From: Streptomyces griseomycini
Lineage (GTDB): Bacteria > Actinomycetota > Actinomycetes > Streptomycetales > Streptomycetaceae
Length of the DNA: 64,000 nucleotides
Reading direction: 5' to 3'
Assembly: GCF_014203535.1 (NCBI RefSeq)
Contig: NZ_JACHJI010000004.1
Coordinates: forward strand, 124,001 to 188,000
Below are positions 8,626 to 17,575 of the stretch, piece after piece. Within the stretch, counting starts at the first letter, position 1, and each line of letters opens with the position of its first letter. The position numbers were made by a program, and so were the translations under genes. Below the pieces are notes generated by a model. That model saw nothing but the letters and a program-made list of their open reading frames with translations. It had not been told where the DNA came from and made no database searches.

Positions 8626-9087
8626 CTACGCGGCGGCCTGCGCCGCCCGCAGCGCCTCGGCCAGCCGCTCCGGCTCACGGGTCGACAGGAAGACGTAGGG
8701 AGTCGGGTCCTCCGGGTCCGTGATCTCCACGCGCAGCGCTCCGGGGATGTAGGCGCGCAGCAGCATGAAACAGCGTGGGTCGGCCTTGTAGGTGCGCCAG
8801 GCGCGGGCCTCCTCGGCGTCCAGGACCTCCGCCTCGCCCAGCGCCGTCACCGGGATCTTCGCCTCGCCCGCGATCAGGCTGCCGCCCACGACCCGGATGC
8901 GCACCGAGCCGTAGGAACTGGCCACCACCGCCGCGACGGCGGTGCCGCCGGCCAGACCGCCGAGCATCGGCAGCGTGCCGAACGGCAGCAGGATCAGCGC
9001 CATCGAGATCCCCGCCAGGAGGGAGATCAGCCACCAGGAGCGGGGGGCGGTCAGGCGTTCTTCGTACGGGGTGGCGGAGAGCTGCAT
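8626..9087 (-). CDS. DUF3093 membrane protein
   Basis: This 153-residue protein has two adjacent hydrophobic helices (about 20-60: SWWLISLLAGISMALIL and LGGLAGGTAVAAVV) and then a soluble beta-rich domain. This is the arrangement of actinobacterial DUF3093 proteins. It contains the conserved RAWRTYKADPRCFMLLRAY and TPYVFLSTREP segments. Function is unknown. It is divergent from the thioesterase-dut cluster, and this neighbourhood is well conserved in Streptomyces. Confidence 0.85.
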   Translation of the reverse strand: MQLSATPYEERLTAPRSWWLISLLAGISMALILLPFGTLPMLGGLAGGTAVAAVVASSYGSVRIRVVGGSLIAGEAKIPVTALGEAEVLDAEEARAWRTYKADPRCFMLLRAYIPGALRVEITDPEDPTPYVFLSTREPERLAEALRAAQAAA

Positions 9088-9145
9088 GGATCCAAGCTTG
9101 GCACGGTGGCGGAGGAGGGCTGGTGCGCGGGTAAGGTCTGCGGCT

Positions 9146-9730
9146 GTGAGTGGTACTTCCGCAGCTCTCCAGCCCCCGGCCGACGCCGTGAAACCGGTGC
9201 GCCATCCGGACGCCCCCGCACCCGGTGAACTCCTCGGTGCCCACTACGGCCAGTGTTTCGGCTGCGGTGACGAGCAGGCCCACGGGCTGCACCTCAAGGC
9301 CCGCGCGGGCGAAGGGGTGTCGATCACCGCCGAGTTCACCGTGCAGACCGCCCACCAGGGCGCCCCCGGCCTCGCGCACGGCGGTGTGCTCGCCACCGCC
9401 CTGGACGAGACGCTCGGCTCGCTGAACTGGCTGCTGCGCGTCATCGCGGTGACCGGCAGGCTGGAGACCGACTTCGTCCTCCCCGTGCCGGTCGGCACGA
9501 CGCTGTACCTGGAGGCGGAGGTCACGGCGGTGGCCGGACGGAAGATCTACTGCAGCGCCACCGGACGCATCGGCGGCCCGGACGGGCCCGTCGCGGTCCG
9601 CGCCGACGCGCTGTTCATCGAGGTCAAGGTCGACCACTTCATCGACCACGGCCGCGAGGAGGAGATCCAGGCCGCGATGAGCGACCCCGACCAGGTCCGG
9701 CGCGCCCGCGCCTTCGAGGTGAACCCGTGA
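9146..9730 (+). CDS. Hotdog-fold thioesterase (PaaI/YbgC-like)
   Basis: The 194-residue protein carries the hotdog signature HGGVLATALDETLGSLNWLL about residues 77-96, following a small-cysteine motif GQCFGCGDEQAHGLHLK. Such proteins hydrolyse acyl-CoA or related thioesters in the cytosol; the substrate is unknown. The GTG at 9146 has TAAGGT only 8 nt upstream and no ribosome site, which points to a leaderless mRNA. The stop overlaps the dut start (GTGA), so the two are translationally coupled. Confidence 0.88.
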   Translation: MSGTSAALQPPADAVKPVRHPDAPAPGELLGAHYGQCFGCGDEQAHGLHLKARAGEGVSITAEFTVQTAHQGAPGLAHGGVLATALDETLGSLNWLLRVIAVTGRLETDFVLPVPVGTTLYLEAEVTAVAGRKIYCSATGRIGGPDGPVAVRADALFIEVKVDHFIDHGREEEIQAAMSDPDQVRRARAFEVNP

Positions 9731-10287
9731 GCGGGCCCCGCCGCGGCGCACTCGAGGTGCTGCTCCGGCGCGTCGACCCGGACGTACCGCTCCCGGCGTA
9801 CGAGCACCCGGGTGACGCGGGAGCCGACCTGCGCACCACCGAGGCGTGCGAACTGGCCCCCGGTGAACGGGCCGTGCTGCCCACCGGGGTGTCTGTGGCC
9901 CTGCCCGAGGGGTACGCGGCCTTCGTGCACCCGCGATCCGGTCTCGCCGCCCGCTGTGGCGTCGCCCTGGTGAATGCCCCGGGGACGGTTGATGCCGGGT
10001 ACCGTGGGGAGATCAAGGTGATCGTGGTGAATCTCGATCCGCGCGAGACCGTGCGGTTCGAGCGCTTCGACCGGATTGCCCAACTGGTCGTCCAGCAGGT
10101 CGAGAGGGTCCGCTTCGTGCCGGTGGCGGAGCTTCCCGGCTCGGCGCGGGCCGAGGGGGGCTTCGGGTCCACCGGCGGGCACGCCTCGGTGGAGGGCGAG
10201 AACGGCACAAGCGGTCAGGCCGCCGTCGGCGGCACAGCGGGTGGGAATCGATACGCTTCGGTCGTATCCGACCGGGAAGGACAGTGA
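9727..10287 (+). CDS. dut: Deoxyuridine 5'-triphosphate nucleotidohydrolase
   Basis: The trimeric dUTPase converts dUTP to dUMP and pyrophosphate, keeping uracil out of DNA and feeding thymidylate synthesis. All five family motifs are present in order: DAGADL, PRSGLA, GTVDAGYRGEI, RIAQLVV and the C-terminal RAEGGFGSTGG arm. At 186 residues it has about 30 extra residues after motif V compared with minimal dUTPases, rich in Gly/Ala/Ser and likely disordered. The GTG start overlaps the thioesterase stop, and the DUF3710 gene begins right after. Confidence 0.97.
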   Translation: MSGPRRGALEVLLRRVDPDVPLPAYEHPGDAGADLRTTEACELAPGERAVLPTGVSVALPEGYAAFVHPRSGLAARCGVALVNAPGTVDAGYRGEIKVIVVNLDPRETVRFERFDRIAQLVVQQVERVRFVPVAELPGSARAEGGFGSTGGHASVEGENGTSGQAAVGGTAGGNRYASVVSDREGQ

Positions 10288-10288
10288 C

Positions 10289-11041
10289 GTGTTCGGACGT
10301 CGCAAGAAGAAGGATGCCGCCGAGGGTGCGGCCGGCGAGGCCGAGCAGGTCGTCGACGGTGTCGACGCTGAGGCGGACGGCGAGGGCGAGCGGCTGAGGC
10401 TCGAGCCGGCCCCGCGGCCCGACGGGCCCTGGGACAGCTCCGAGGTCCGTGAGCCCGGCGAGGGCCGGGTCGACCTGGGCGGTCTGTTCGTGCCCGGCGT
10501 CGACGGCATGGAACTGCGGGTCGAGGTCGCGGGCGACGCGATCGTCGCGGCCACCGTCGTGCTGCGCGACAGCGCCATCCAGCTGCAGGCCTTCGCCGCC
10601 CCCAAGCGTGAGGGCATCTGGGGCGAGGTGCGCGAGGAGATCGCGGCCGGCATCACCCAGCAGGGCGGCATCATCGACGAGGTCGAGGGCCCGCTGGGCT
10701 GGGAGCTGCGGGCCCAGGTGCCGGTGCAGCTGCCGGACGGCACCGGCGGCTTCCAGGTCGTGCGGTTCGTCGGTGTGGACGGCCCCCGCTGGTTCCTGCG
10801 CGGGGTGATCTCGGGTCAGGGCGCGGTGCAGCCGCAGGCCGCCGGGCTGCTGGAGCAGATCTTCCGGGACACGGTCGTGGTGCGCGGCGAGGGCCCGATG
10901 GCACCGCGCGACCCGATCGTCCTGAAGCTGCCGAACGACGCCCAGATGGTCCCGGAGAACGTCCAGCAGGAGGAGGGCTCCCGTTTCGCGGGCGGCATGA
11001 GCCGGCTGCAGCGCGGGCCGGAGATCACCGAGGTCCGCTAG
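10289..11041 (+). CDS. DUF3710 domain protein
   Basis: The 250-residue cytosolic protein begins with a basic MFGRRKKKDA stretch, then an acidic linker (to about 60). A conserved domain contains FAAPKREGIWGEVREEI, LGWELRAQVPV and GVDGPRWFLRGVISG. These segments are the hallmark of the actinobacterial DUF3710 family, nearly always next to dut. No catalytic motif is evident. The GTG start follows GGAAGGA and directly abuts the dut stop, so it is part of the thioesterase-dut transcript. Confidence 0.88.
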   Translation: MFGRRKKKDAAEGAAGEAEQVVDGVDAEADGEGERLRLEPAPRPDGPWDSSEVREPGEGRVDLGGLFVPGVDGMELRVEVAGDAIVAATVVLRDSAIQLQAFAAPKREGIWGEVREEIAAGITQQGGIIDEVEGPLGWELRAQVPVQLPDGTGGFQVVRFVGVDGPRWFLRGVISGQGAVQPQAAGLLEQIFRDTVVVRGEGPMAPRDPIVLKLPNDAQMVPENVQQEEGSRFAGGMSRLQRGPEITEVR

Positions 11042-11403
11042 GGTCTTCCGTTCGGATCGGGCCGGATCGGGGAGCGGGGTCCGGTGCCGTGCGTCGCGAG
11101 GCGGAGGAGGGCGGCAGGGCGGAGTCCCGCCGACCGACGACGACGCGGCGGTGGGGGCCCTCCCGCGCGAGCGGAGCCGCGCGCGGGGGAATGGTGCCAG
11201 GGCCCTCGGGCCCGGCGTGATCCGAACGAGAGGCCCCGGGTCCCGCCGGCGGACCGGGCCCGAGGAGACCGACGCCGTCGCCGGCGGCATCCCCGCTCGA
11301 AGAACCCGGTCGTGCCGCCCCGCGTCCCCGGCGTGATCCGCCGGACGGACCCCCGCGGACTTCCGACCGGGCCGTACCCGCCGGGTGCGACCCGGCAGGA
11401 CCG
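11042..11403. other. Non-coding GC-rich stretch
   Basis: I see no supportable gene between the DUF3710 stop and the promoter of the ABC ATPase. Open frames here are GC-driven and lack ribosome sites or recognisable domains. Confidence 0.5.
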
Positions 11404-11433
11404 TTGATCGACCGGGCGCCCGGTGGGGATACT
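11404..11433 (+). promoter_or_regulatory. HrdB-type promoter for the ABC ATPase gene
   Basis: TTGATC (11404-11409) and GATACT (11428-11433) are separated by 18 nt, close to the vegetative sigma consensus. The predicted start of transcription, near 11440, leaves a short leader with GGGAGGGCGGAG before the ATG at 11463. Confidence 0.55.
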
Positions 11434-11462
11434 GACGTCCGGTCGCGGGGGAGGGCGGAGCG

Positions 11463-12155
11463 ATGAGCCAGGTGGTCACCGGCACCATGGTCCGGGTGTC
11501 GGACGTGCACAAGTCGTACGGCACCGGAGCCGCCGCGGTGCACGCGCTGCGCGGGGTCTCCTTCGACGTCCCGCGCGGCGAGCTGGTCGCCCTCAAGGGA
11601 CGCTCGGGTTCCGGCAAGACCACGCTCCTGAACATCGTCGGCGGCCTCGACGCACCCGACCGGGGACGGGTCGAGATCGACGGACTCGACCTCGCCGGCC
11701 TCGACGAGAACGGGCTGCTCGCGCTGCGCCGGGACCACGTCGGCTTCGTCTTCCAGTCCTTCGGCCTCATCCCGATCCTCACCGCCGCCGAGAACGTCGG
11801 GGTCCCGCTGCGGTTGCGCCGGGCCGACCCGCGCGAGCGCGAGGAGCGCGTCGAACTGCTGCTGTCCCTGGTCGGCCTCGCCGACCACGCGGCCCAGCGG
11901 CCCGGCGAGCTGTCCGGCGGCCAGCAGCAGCGGGTCGCCATCGCCCGCGCCCTCGCCAACAGCCCCTCCCTCCTCATCGCCGACGAGCCCACCGGCCAGC
12001 TGGACGCGGAGACCGGGCACGCCGTGATGGAGCTGCTGCGCGCGGTCGTCCACAGCGAGCGGGTCACCGCGCTCGTCGCCACGCACGACGCGACCCTGCT
12101 CGACCTCGCCGACCGGGTCCTGGAGCTGAACGACGGCGAGATCGCCGAACGCTGA
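11463..12155 (+). CDS. ABC transporter ATP-binding protein (LolD/MacB/FtsE type)
   Basis: The 230-residue ATPase carries Walker A GRSGSGKTT, Q-loop FVFQSFGLIP, signature LSGGQQQR, Walker B LLIADEPTG and switch ATHD. The length and the ENVGVPLRLRR region place it with the LolD/MacB/FtsE group that powers type VII-fold permeases. No permease is encoded next to it, so its partner must be elsewhere or it may act differently. A GTG/ATG choice exists; ATG 11463 has the best ribosome site. It precedes kdpD by 139 bp on the same strand. Confidence 0.9.
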   Translation: MSQVVTGTMVRVSDVHKSYGTGAAAVHALRGVSFDVPRGELVALKGRSGSGKTTLLNIVGGLDAPDRGRVEIDGLDLAGLDENGLLALRRDHVGFVFQSFGLIPILTAAENVGVPLRLRRADPREREERVELLLSLVGLADHAAQRPGELSGGQQQRVAIARALANSPSLLIADEPTGQLDAETGHAVMELLRAVVHSERVTALVATHDATLLDLADRVLELNDGEIAER

Positions 12156-12294
12156 GGCGTCGCCCCCTCGTGCTCCGCACCGGCGTCAGGGTCGCGTCAA
12201 GGACGCTCCCCGAGCCCCGGCCGGTGGCTCCGGGGCGTGCCGTCCCGCCGTAAGGTCGACTGCGCCAGCCAGTTGACCGGAAGACAATGAGGCC

Positions 12295-14841
12295 ATGGGA
12301 CGCGGCAAGCTTCGGATCCACCTCGGTGCGGCACCGGGCGTCGGCAAGACGTACGCGATGCTGTCCGAGGCGCACCGGCGCGTCGAGCGCGGCACCGACT
12401 GCGTGGTGGCCTTCGTCGAGCACCACGACCGGCCGCGCACCGAGGCGCTGCTGCACGGCCTGGAGCAGGTCCCGCGCAGGGAACTGGAACACCGCGGGGC
12501 CGTCCTCCCCGAGATGGACCTCGACGCCGTCCTCGCCCGCCGCCCCCAGGTGGCCCTCGTCGACGAGCTCGCCCACACCAACGTCCCCGGGTCCCGCAAC
12601 GCCAAGCGCTGGCAGGACGTGGAGGAACTGCTGGCGGCCGGGATCGACGTGCTCTCGACGGTCAACATCCAGCACCTCGAATCGCTGGGCGACGTCGTGG
12701 AGTCGATCACCGGCGTACGGGAGCGGGAGACCGTGCCGGACGAGGTGGTGCGGCGGGCGGACCAGATCGAGCTGGTCGACATGGCGCCCGAGGCGCTGCG
12801 CCGCCGCATGGCGCACGGCAACATCTACCAGCCGGACAAGGTCGACGCGGCCCTGTCGAACTACTTCCGCCTCGGCAACCTCACCGCGCTCAGGGAACTG
12901 GCGCTGCTGTGGGTGGCCGACCGGGTCGACGCCCACCTCCAGCGCTACCGCAGCGAGCACGAGGTCTCCGCCATATGGGGCTCGCGCGAACGGATCGTGG
13001 TCGGTCTGACCGGCGGCCCCGAGGGCCGCACCCTGATCCGGCGGGCCGCGCGGCTGGCGGAGAAGGGCGCCGGCGGCGAGGTCCTCGCCGTCTACATCGC
13101 CCGCGGCGACGGACTCACCGCCGCCTCGCCGAAGGAACTCGCCGAGCAGCGCTCCCTGGTGGAGGACCTGGGCGGCACCTTCCACCACGTCGTCGGCGAC
13201 GACATCCCGGCCGCCCTGCTCGCCTTCGCGCGCGGGGCGAACGCCACGCAGATCGTGCTGGGCTCCTCGCGCCGCAAGACCTGGCAGTACGTCTTCGGCC
13301 CCGGCGTCGGCGCGACCGTCGCGCGGGACTCGGGACCGGACCTGGACGTGCACATCGTCACCCACGAGGAGATAGCCAAGGGGCGCGGGCTCCCGGTGGC
13401 CCGGGGCGCCCGGCTGGGGCGGTCGCGCAGGGCGACGGGCTGGGCGGTCGGCGTGGCCGGCCCGGCGCTGCTGGCCGTGCTGCTCAGCGCCGTCGACCCG
13501 GGGCTCGCCAACGACATGCTGCTGTTCCTGGCGCTGACGGTCGCGGCGGCCCTGGTCGGCGGACTGTGGCCGGCGCTGGCCTCGGCGGTGGCCGGCTCCC
13601 TGCTGCTCAACTACTTCTACACCCCGCCCCTGCACACCTGGACCGTCTCGGACCCCAGGAACATCGTCGCCATCGTGGTCTTCGTCGCCGTCGGCGCGGC
13701 GGTGGCCTCCGTCGTCGACCTCGCAGCCCGCCGCACCCACCAGGCGGCCCGGCTGCGCGCCGAGTCGGAGATCCTGTCCTACCTCGCCGGCAACGTGCTG
13801 CGCGGCGAGACCGGCCTGGAGGACCTGCTGGAGCGGGTGCGCGAGACCTTCGGCATGGAATCGGCGGCCCTGCTGGAACGCGCCGACGACGTCGAGCCGT
13901 GGACCTGCGCCGGACGCGCGGGCCGGGGACGGCCGGTCGAGCGGCCCGAGGACGCGGACGTGGACGTGCCGGTCGGCGACCACATGGCGCTCGCGCTGAC
14001 CGGCCGGGTGCTGCCCGCCGAGGACGGCCGGGTGCTCGCCGCCTTCGCCGCGCAGGCCGCCGTCGTGCTGGACCGCCGCCGGCTGCGCGAGGAGGCGGAC
14101 CGGGCCCGCGCCCTCGCCGAGGGCAACCGCATCCGCACCGCGCTGCTGGCCGCCGTCAGCCACGATCTGCGCACCCCGCTGGCCGGGATCAAGGCGGCGG
14201 TCTCCTCCCTGCGCTCCGAGGACGTCGACTGGTCGCCCGAGGACACCGCCGAACTGCTCGCGAGCATCGAGGAGGGCGCCGACCGGCTGGACCACCTGGT
14301 GGGCAACCTGCTCGACATGTCACGGCTGCAGACCGGCACGGTCACCCCGCTGATCCGCGAGATCGACGTGGACGAGGTGGTGCCGATGGCGCTCGGCGGG
14401 GTGTCCGAGGGCAGCGTCGTCCTGGACGTCCCCGAGACCCTGCCCATGGTCGCCGCGGACCCCGGGCTGCTGGAGCGGGCGATGGCCAACGTGATCGAGA
14501 ACGCCGCCAAGTACAGCCCGCCCGGCGTGCCCGTCCTGGTCGCCGCCAGTGCCCACGCCGACCGCGTCGAGGTGCGGGTGGTCGACCGCGGCCCCGGGGT
14601 CCCCGACGAGGTGAAGGACCACATCTTTGAACCCTTCCAGCGGCACGGCGACGCCCCGCGCGGAGCCGGCGTCGGCCTCGGACTGGCCGTCGCGCGGGGC
14701 TTCGCCGAGGCCATGGGCGGCACGCTCGACGCCGAGGACACGCCCGGTGGCGGTCTCACCATGACGCTCACCCTCCGCGCGGCGGCAGCGGAGCGCCCGG
14801 AGCCCGTACCCGCCGCAGAACCGGAAAGGCAGCTCTCATGA
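12295..14841 (+). CDS. kdpD: Sensor histidine kinase KdpD
   Basis: The 848-residue kinase has the full KdpD architecture. The N-terminal KdpD domain has Walker A GAAPGVGKTYAML (about 10-22) and LVDELAHTNVPGSRN. It is followed by a universal-stress-like domain (about 235-350), four closely spaced membrane helices (about 380-480, DUF4118), a GAF-like region (about 500-610), HisKA with His623 in VSHDLRTPLAG, and HATPase (NVIENAAKYSPPG). It senses potassium limitation and osmotic state. No kdpFABC genes lie in the window. The kdpE start overlaps its stop (ATGA). Confidence 0.95.
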   Translation: MGRGKLRIHLGAAPGVGKTYAMLSEAHRRVERGTDCVVAFVEHHDRPRTEALLHGLEQVPRRELEHRGAVLPEMDLDAVLARRPQVALVDELAHTNVPGSRNAKRWQDVEELLAAGIDVLSTVNIQHLESLGDVVESITGVRERETVPDEVVRRADQIELVDMAPEALRRRMAHGNIYQPDKVDAALSNYFRLGNLTALRELALLWVADRVDAHLQRYRSEHEVSAIWGSRERIVVGLTGGPEGRTLIRRAARLAEKGAGGEVLAVYIARGDGLTAASPKELAEQRSLVEDLGGTFHHVVGDDIPAALLAFARGANATQIVLGSSRRKTWQYVFGPGVGATVARDSGPDLDVHIVTHEEIAKGRGLPVARGARLGRSRRATGWAVGVAGPALLAVLLSAVDPGLANDMLLFLALTVAAALVGGLWPALASAVAGSLLLNYFYTPPLHTWTVSDPRNIVAIVVFVAVGAAVASVVDLAARRTHQAARLRAESEILSYLAGNVLRGETGLEDLLERVRETFGMESAALLERADDVEPWTCAGRAGRGRPVERPEDADVDVPVGDHMALALTGRVLPAEDGRVLAAFAAQAAVVLDRRRLREEADRARALAEGNRIRTALLAAVSHDLRTPLAGIKAAVSSLRSEDVDWSPEDTAELLASIEEGADRLDHLVGNLLDMSRLQTGTVTPLIREIDVDEVVPMALGGVSEGSVVLDVPETLPMVAADPGLLERAMANVIENAAKYSPPGVPVLVAASAHADRVEVRVVDRGPGVPDEVKDHIFEPFQRHGDAPRGAGVGLGLAVARGFAEAMGGTLDAEDTPGGGLTMTLTLRAAAAERPEPVPAAEPERQLS

Positions 14842-15518
14842 CCCGTGTGCTGGTGGTCGACGACGAGCCGGCGATCGTGCGCGCCCTCGTGATCAACCTC
14901 AGGGCACGCTCCTACGAGGTCGACGCGGCCCACGACGGGGCCGGCGCCCTCCGTACGGCCGCCGCCCGCCACCCCGACGTGGTCGTCCTCGACCTGGGCC
15001 TGCCCGACATGGACGGCGTCGAGGTGATCCGGGGGCTGCGCGGCTGGACCCGGGTCCCGATCCTGGTGCTGTCCGCGCGGCACGCCTCCGAGGAGAAGGT
15101 CCAGGCACTGGACGCGGGGGCCGACGACTACGTCACCAAGCCCTTCGGCATGGACGAGCTGCTGGCCCGGCTGAGGGCCGCCGTGCGCCGCGCCGAGCCC
15201 GTCGGCGACGGGGGCGACACGGTGGTGGAGACCGCCACGTTCACCGTCGACCTGGCCGCGAAGAAGGTCAACCGCGACGGCAAGGACGTACGGCTGACCC
15301 CCACGGAGTGGCACCTGCTGGAGGTGCTGGTGCGGGGCGGCGGCCGTCTGGTGGCGCAGAAGCAGTTGCTGCGGGAGGTGTGGGGGCCGTCGTACGGGAC
15401 GGAGACGAACTACCTGCGCGTGTACATGGCGCAGCTGCGCCGGAAGCTGGAGGCCGATCCGTCACATCCGAAGCACTTCATCACCGAGCCGGGGATGGGC
15501 TACCGCTTCGAGAAGTGA
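14838..15518 (+). CDS. kdpE: Response regulator KdpE
   Basis: This 226-residue OmpR-family regulator has an N-terminal receiver with Asp52 in VVLDLGLPDMDG and Lys in VTKPFGMDE. The C-terminal winged-helix domain contains RLTPTEWHLLEVLV and TNYLRVYMAQLRRKLE, typical of KdpE. It is translationally coupled to kdpD. In other bacteria KdpE activates the high-affinity potassium ATPase operon; the target here must be distant, or may include the nearby potassium genes, which is inference. Confidence 0.95.
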   Translation: MTRVLVVDDEPAIVRALVINLRARSYEVDAAHDGAGALRTAAARHPDVVVLDLGLPDMDGVEVIRGLRGWTRVPILVLSARHASEEKVQALDAGADDYVTKPFGMDELLARLRAAVRRAEPVGDGGDTVVETATFTVDLAAKKVNRDGKDVRLTPTEWHLLEVLVRGGGRLVAQKQLLREVWGPSYGTETNYLRVYMAQLRRKLEADPSHPKHFITEPGMGYRFEK

Positions 15519-15615
15519 AGGTCAGGACGGTGCCGGGCCGGAAGCCCGGCAGCGGTTGGACGGCGGGCGGCCGGGTCCGGCCGCCCGGGGCTACGTCACC
15601 GTCGGTGCCCCCCGG

Positions 15616-15621
15616 TACGCT
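15616..15621 (+). promoter_or_regulatory. -10 element TACGCT giving a probable leaderless mRNA
   Basis: TACGCT ends 6 nt before the ATG at 15628, and there is no ribosome-binding site in between. Transcription would start at or beside the start codon. The -35 region is poorly conserved. Confidence 0.45.
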
Positions 15622-15627
15622 TCAGAT

Positions 15628-16026
15628 ATGAGTGCTGTTCCTCGTTCCGAGAAGCCGGCGGGCCGGTTCCGGCGCATGCTCGACCGGCTCTCCTCGTCGC
15701 AGGAGGACCTGGAGTCCGAGGAACTGCGTGAGGACGCCGAGACCACCGGCTGTACGCGGATAGGCGACTGCCAGGACCGGCAGGTGGTGACGGTTACTGG
15801 TACCTTGCGCACGGTCACGCTGCGGCCGCGCGCGGGGGTGCCGGCCCTGGAGGCCGAGTTGTTCGACGGCTCCGCCGCGCTGGACGTGGTGTGGCTCGGC
15901 AGACGCTCCATCGTGGGGATCGAGCCGGGGCGCAAGCTGATCGCATCGGGCCGGATCTCGATGAGCCGGGGCCGCCGGGTGCTGTTCAATCCGAAATACG
16001 AACTGAGACCCCTCGGACGGGAGTAG
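15628..16026 (+). CDS. OB-fold nucleic-acid-binding protein
   Basis: The 132-residue protein has a charged helical N-terminus followed by an OB-fold domain (about 50-130). It contains VTVTGTLRTVTLRPR, LEAELFDGSAALDVVWLGRR and the IEPGRKLIASGRIS strand, as in RecG/tRNA_anti-type OB folds. Single-stranded nucleic-acid binding is the likely activity, though no partner is evident. It precedes the DUF3159 gene by 3 nt, so both are probably on one leaderless transcript. Confidence 0.8.
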   Translation: MSAVPRSEKPAGRFRRMLDRLSSSQEDLESEELREDAETTGCTRIGDCQDRQVVTVTGTLRTVTLRPRAGVPALEAELFDGSAALDVVWLGRRSIVGIEPGRKLIASGRISMSRGRRVLFNPKYELRPLGRE

Positions 16027-16029
16027 CCG

Positions 16030-16812
16030 GTGACGTCGCTCGACAAGCCGACAACCGACGACAAGCCGACCACCGACGACACCTCCCCGGACGACGCCCG
16101 GGCGGTGACCGAAGCCGCGCTGTTCGAGGCGTTCGGCGGGGTGCGGGGCATGGTCGAGACGGTGCTGCCCGGGCTCCTCTTCGTCAGCATCTACACGGTC
16201 AACAAGGACCTGCACATGTCGGCGATCGCGGCGCTCGCCGTGGCGCTGGTGATGGTCGTGGTCCGGCTGGTGAGGAAGGACACCGTCAAGCACGCCTTCA
16301 GCGGTGTCTTCGGCGTCGCCTTCGGCGTGGTCTTCGCGATGATGACCGGCAACGCCAAGGACTTCTACCTGCCGGGCATGCTCTACACGCTGGGCCTGGC
16401 CCTGGCGTACATCGTCACCGCGATGGCCGGTGTCCCGCTGATCGGTCTGATGCTGGGGCCCGTCTTCAAGGAGAACCTCTCCTGGCGCACCCGCAACCCC
16501 GGCCGCAAGAAGGCCTACACCAAGGCCAGCTGGGCCTGGGGGCTGATCCTGCTCGGCAAGAGCGCGATCCTGTTCCCGCTGTACTGGTGGGCGGACACGA
16601 CCCAGCTGGGCTGGGTGCTGGTCACGCTGAAGATCCCGCCCTTCCTGCTCGCCGTGTACCTGACGTGGGTGTTCCTGGCGAAGGCGCCCCCGCCGATCGA
16701 CGTGTTCGCGGAGATGGAGGAGCGGGAGCGCGCGGAGGAGGAGCGCAGGGCCGCGTCCGCGCAGGAGGACGGCGGGGCGGCGCCGGCCGGACGGCACCGC
16801 AGGCAGCCGTAG
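16030..16812 (+). CDS. DUF3159 integral membrane protein
   Basis: The 260-residue protein has an acidic, threonine-rich N-terminal region (to about 28), four or five membrane helices through about residue 225, and a charged, helical cytosolic tail rich in Glu/Arg. The conserved GNAKDFYLPGMLYTLGLALAY and PVFKENLSWRTRNPGRKKAY segments match actinobacterial DUF3159. No transport signature is present. It starts with GTG three nt after the OB-fold gene. The conserved pairing with potassium regulators next door hints at an ion-homeostasis role; this is inference only. Confidence 0.85.
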   Translation: MTSLDKPTTDDKPTTDDTSPDDARAVTEAALFEAFGGVRGMVETVLPGLLFVSIYTVNKDLHMSAIAALAVALVMVVVRLVRKDTVKHAFSGVFGVAFGVVFAMMTGNAKDFYLPGMLYTLGLALAYIVTAMAGVPLIGLMLGPVFKENLSWRTRNPGRKKAYTKASWAWGLILLGKSAILFPLYWWADTTQLGWVLVTLKIPPFLLAVYLTWVFLAKAPPPIDVFAEMEERERAEEERRAASAQEDGGAAPAGRHRRQP

Positions 16813-16848
16813 CCCCCGGCGGACGAGCCCGCTCCGGCCCGTACGCGA

Positions 16849-16882
16849 GCGAGGGCGCCCGGAGATCTCCGGGCGCCCTCGC
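16849..16882. terminator. Perfect 34-bp palindrome, bidirectional terminator
   Basis: Two 17-bp arms (GCGAGGGCGCCCGGAGA and its complement) meet without a loop between the convergent DUF3159 and trkA genes. The real hairpin will open about four central bases. A strong factor-independent stop without a T-tract is expected. Confidence 0.85.
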
Positions 16883-16897
16883 CGTCGTCGGCGGTGC

Positions 16898-17575
16898 TCA
16901 GCGCGCCGTCTCGTCCCGGCGCACCGAGAGCAGGTCCTCCAGCTGTTCCTCGCGGGCCTGGGCGGCCACGAAGAGCAGCTCGTCGCCCGCCTCCAGGGAG
17001 TCCTCCCGGGTCGGGGCCAGCACGCGCGTGCCGCGGATGATGGTGACCAGCGAGGTGTCCTGCGGCCACTGGACGTCGCCGACCCGGGTGCCGGCCAGCG
17101 CCGACTCCTCGGGCAGGGTCAGCTCGACGAGGTTGGCGTCGCCGTGGCTGAAGCGCAGCAGCCGCACCAGGTCGCCGACGCTGACCGCCTCCTCCACCAG
17201 GGCCGACATCAGGCGCGGGGTGGAGACGGCGACGTCCACCCCCCAGGCCTCGTTGAACAGCCACTCGTTCTTCGGGTTGTTCACCCGGGCGACGACCCGC
17301 GGAACCCCGTACTCGGTCTTGGCGAGCAGCGAGACGACGAGGTTCACCTTGTCGTCGCCGGTCGCCGCGATGACGACGTTGCAGCGCTGGAGCGCCGCCT
17401 CGTCCAGGGACGTGATCTCGCAGGCGTCGGCGAGCAGCCACTCGGCCTGCGGGACGCGCTCGACCGAGATGGCGGTCGGCGCCTTGTCGATGAGCAGGAT
17501 CTCGTGGCCGTTCTCCAGCAGCTCGCCCGCGATCGAGCGGCCGACCGCGCCGGCTCCGGCAATGGCGACCCTCAT
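16898..17575 (-). CDS. trkA: TrkA/KtrA-type potassium channel regulatory protein (second of pair)
   Basis: This 225-residue RCK protein has an N-terminal Rossmann domain with GAGAVGRSIAGELL and Asp in LLIDK (about 1-125), and a C-terminal RCK_C domain with GTRVLAPTREDSLEAGDELLFVA. It binds NAD(H) or ATP and gates a potassium channel or transporter from the cytosol. The ATG at 17575 overlaps the stop of the preceding trkA-like gene, so the two are coupled. No TrkH/KtrB pore is encoded nearby; the divergent APC/KUP-type permease could be the partner, which is inference. Confidence 0.92.
   Translation of the reverse strand: MRVAIAGAGAVGRSIAGELLENGHEILLIDKAPTAISVERVPQAEWLLADACEITSLDEAALQRCNVVIAATGDDKVNLVVSLLAKTEYGVPRVVARVNNPKNEWLFNEAWGVDVAVSTPRLMSALVEEAVSVGDLVRLLRFSHGDANLVELTLPEESALAGTRVGDVQWPQDTSLVTIIRGTRVLAPTREDSLEAGDELLFVAAQAREEQLEDLLSVRRDETAR

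Noticed and set aside
10013..12082. 689-codon open frame on the minus strand
   Set aside because: It runs antisense to dut, DUF3710 and the ABC ATPase, is Ser/Arg/Pro-rich without any domain, and is explained by high GC3 of the real genes.
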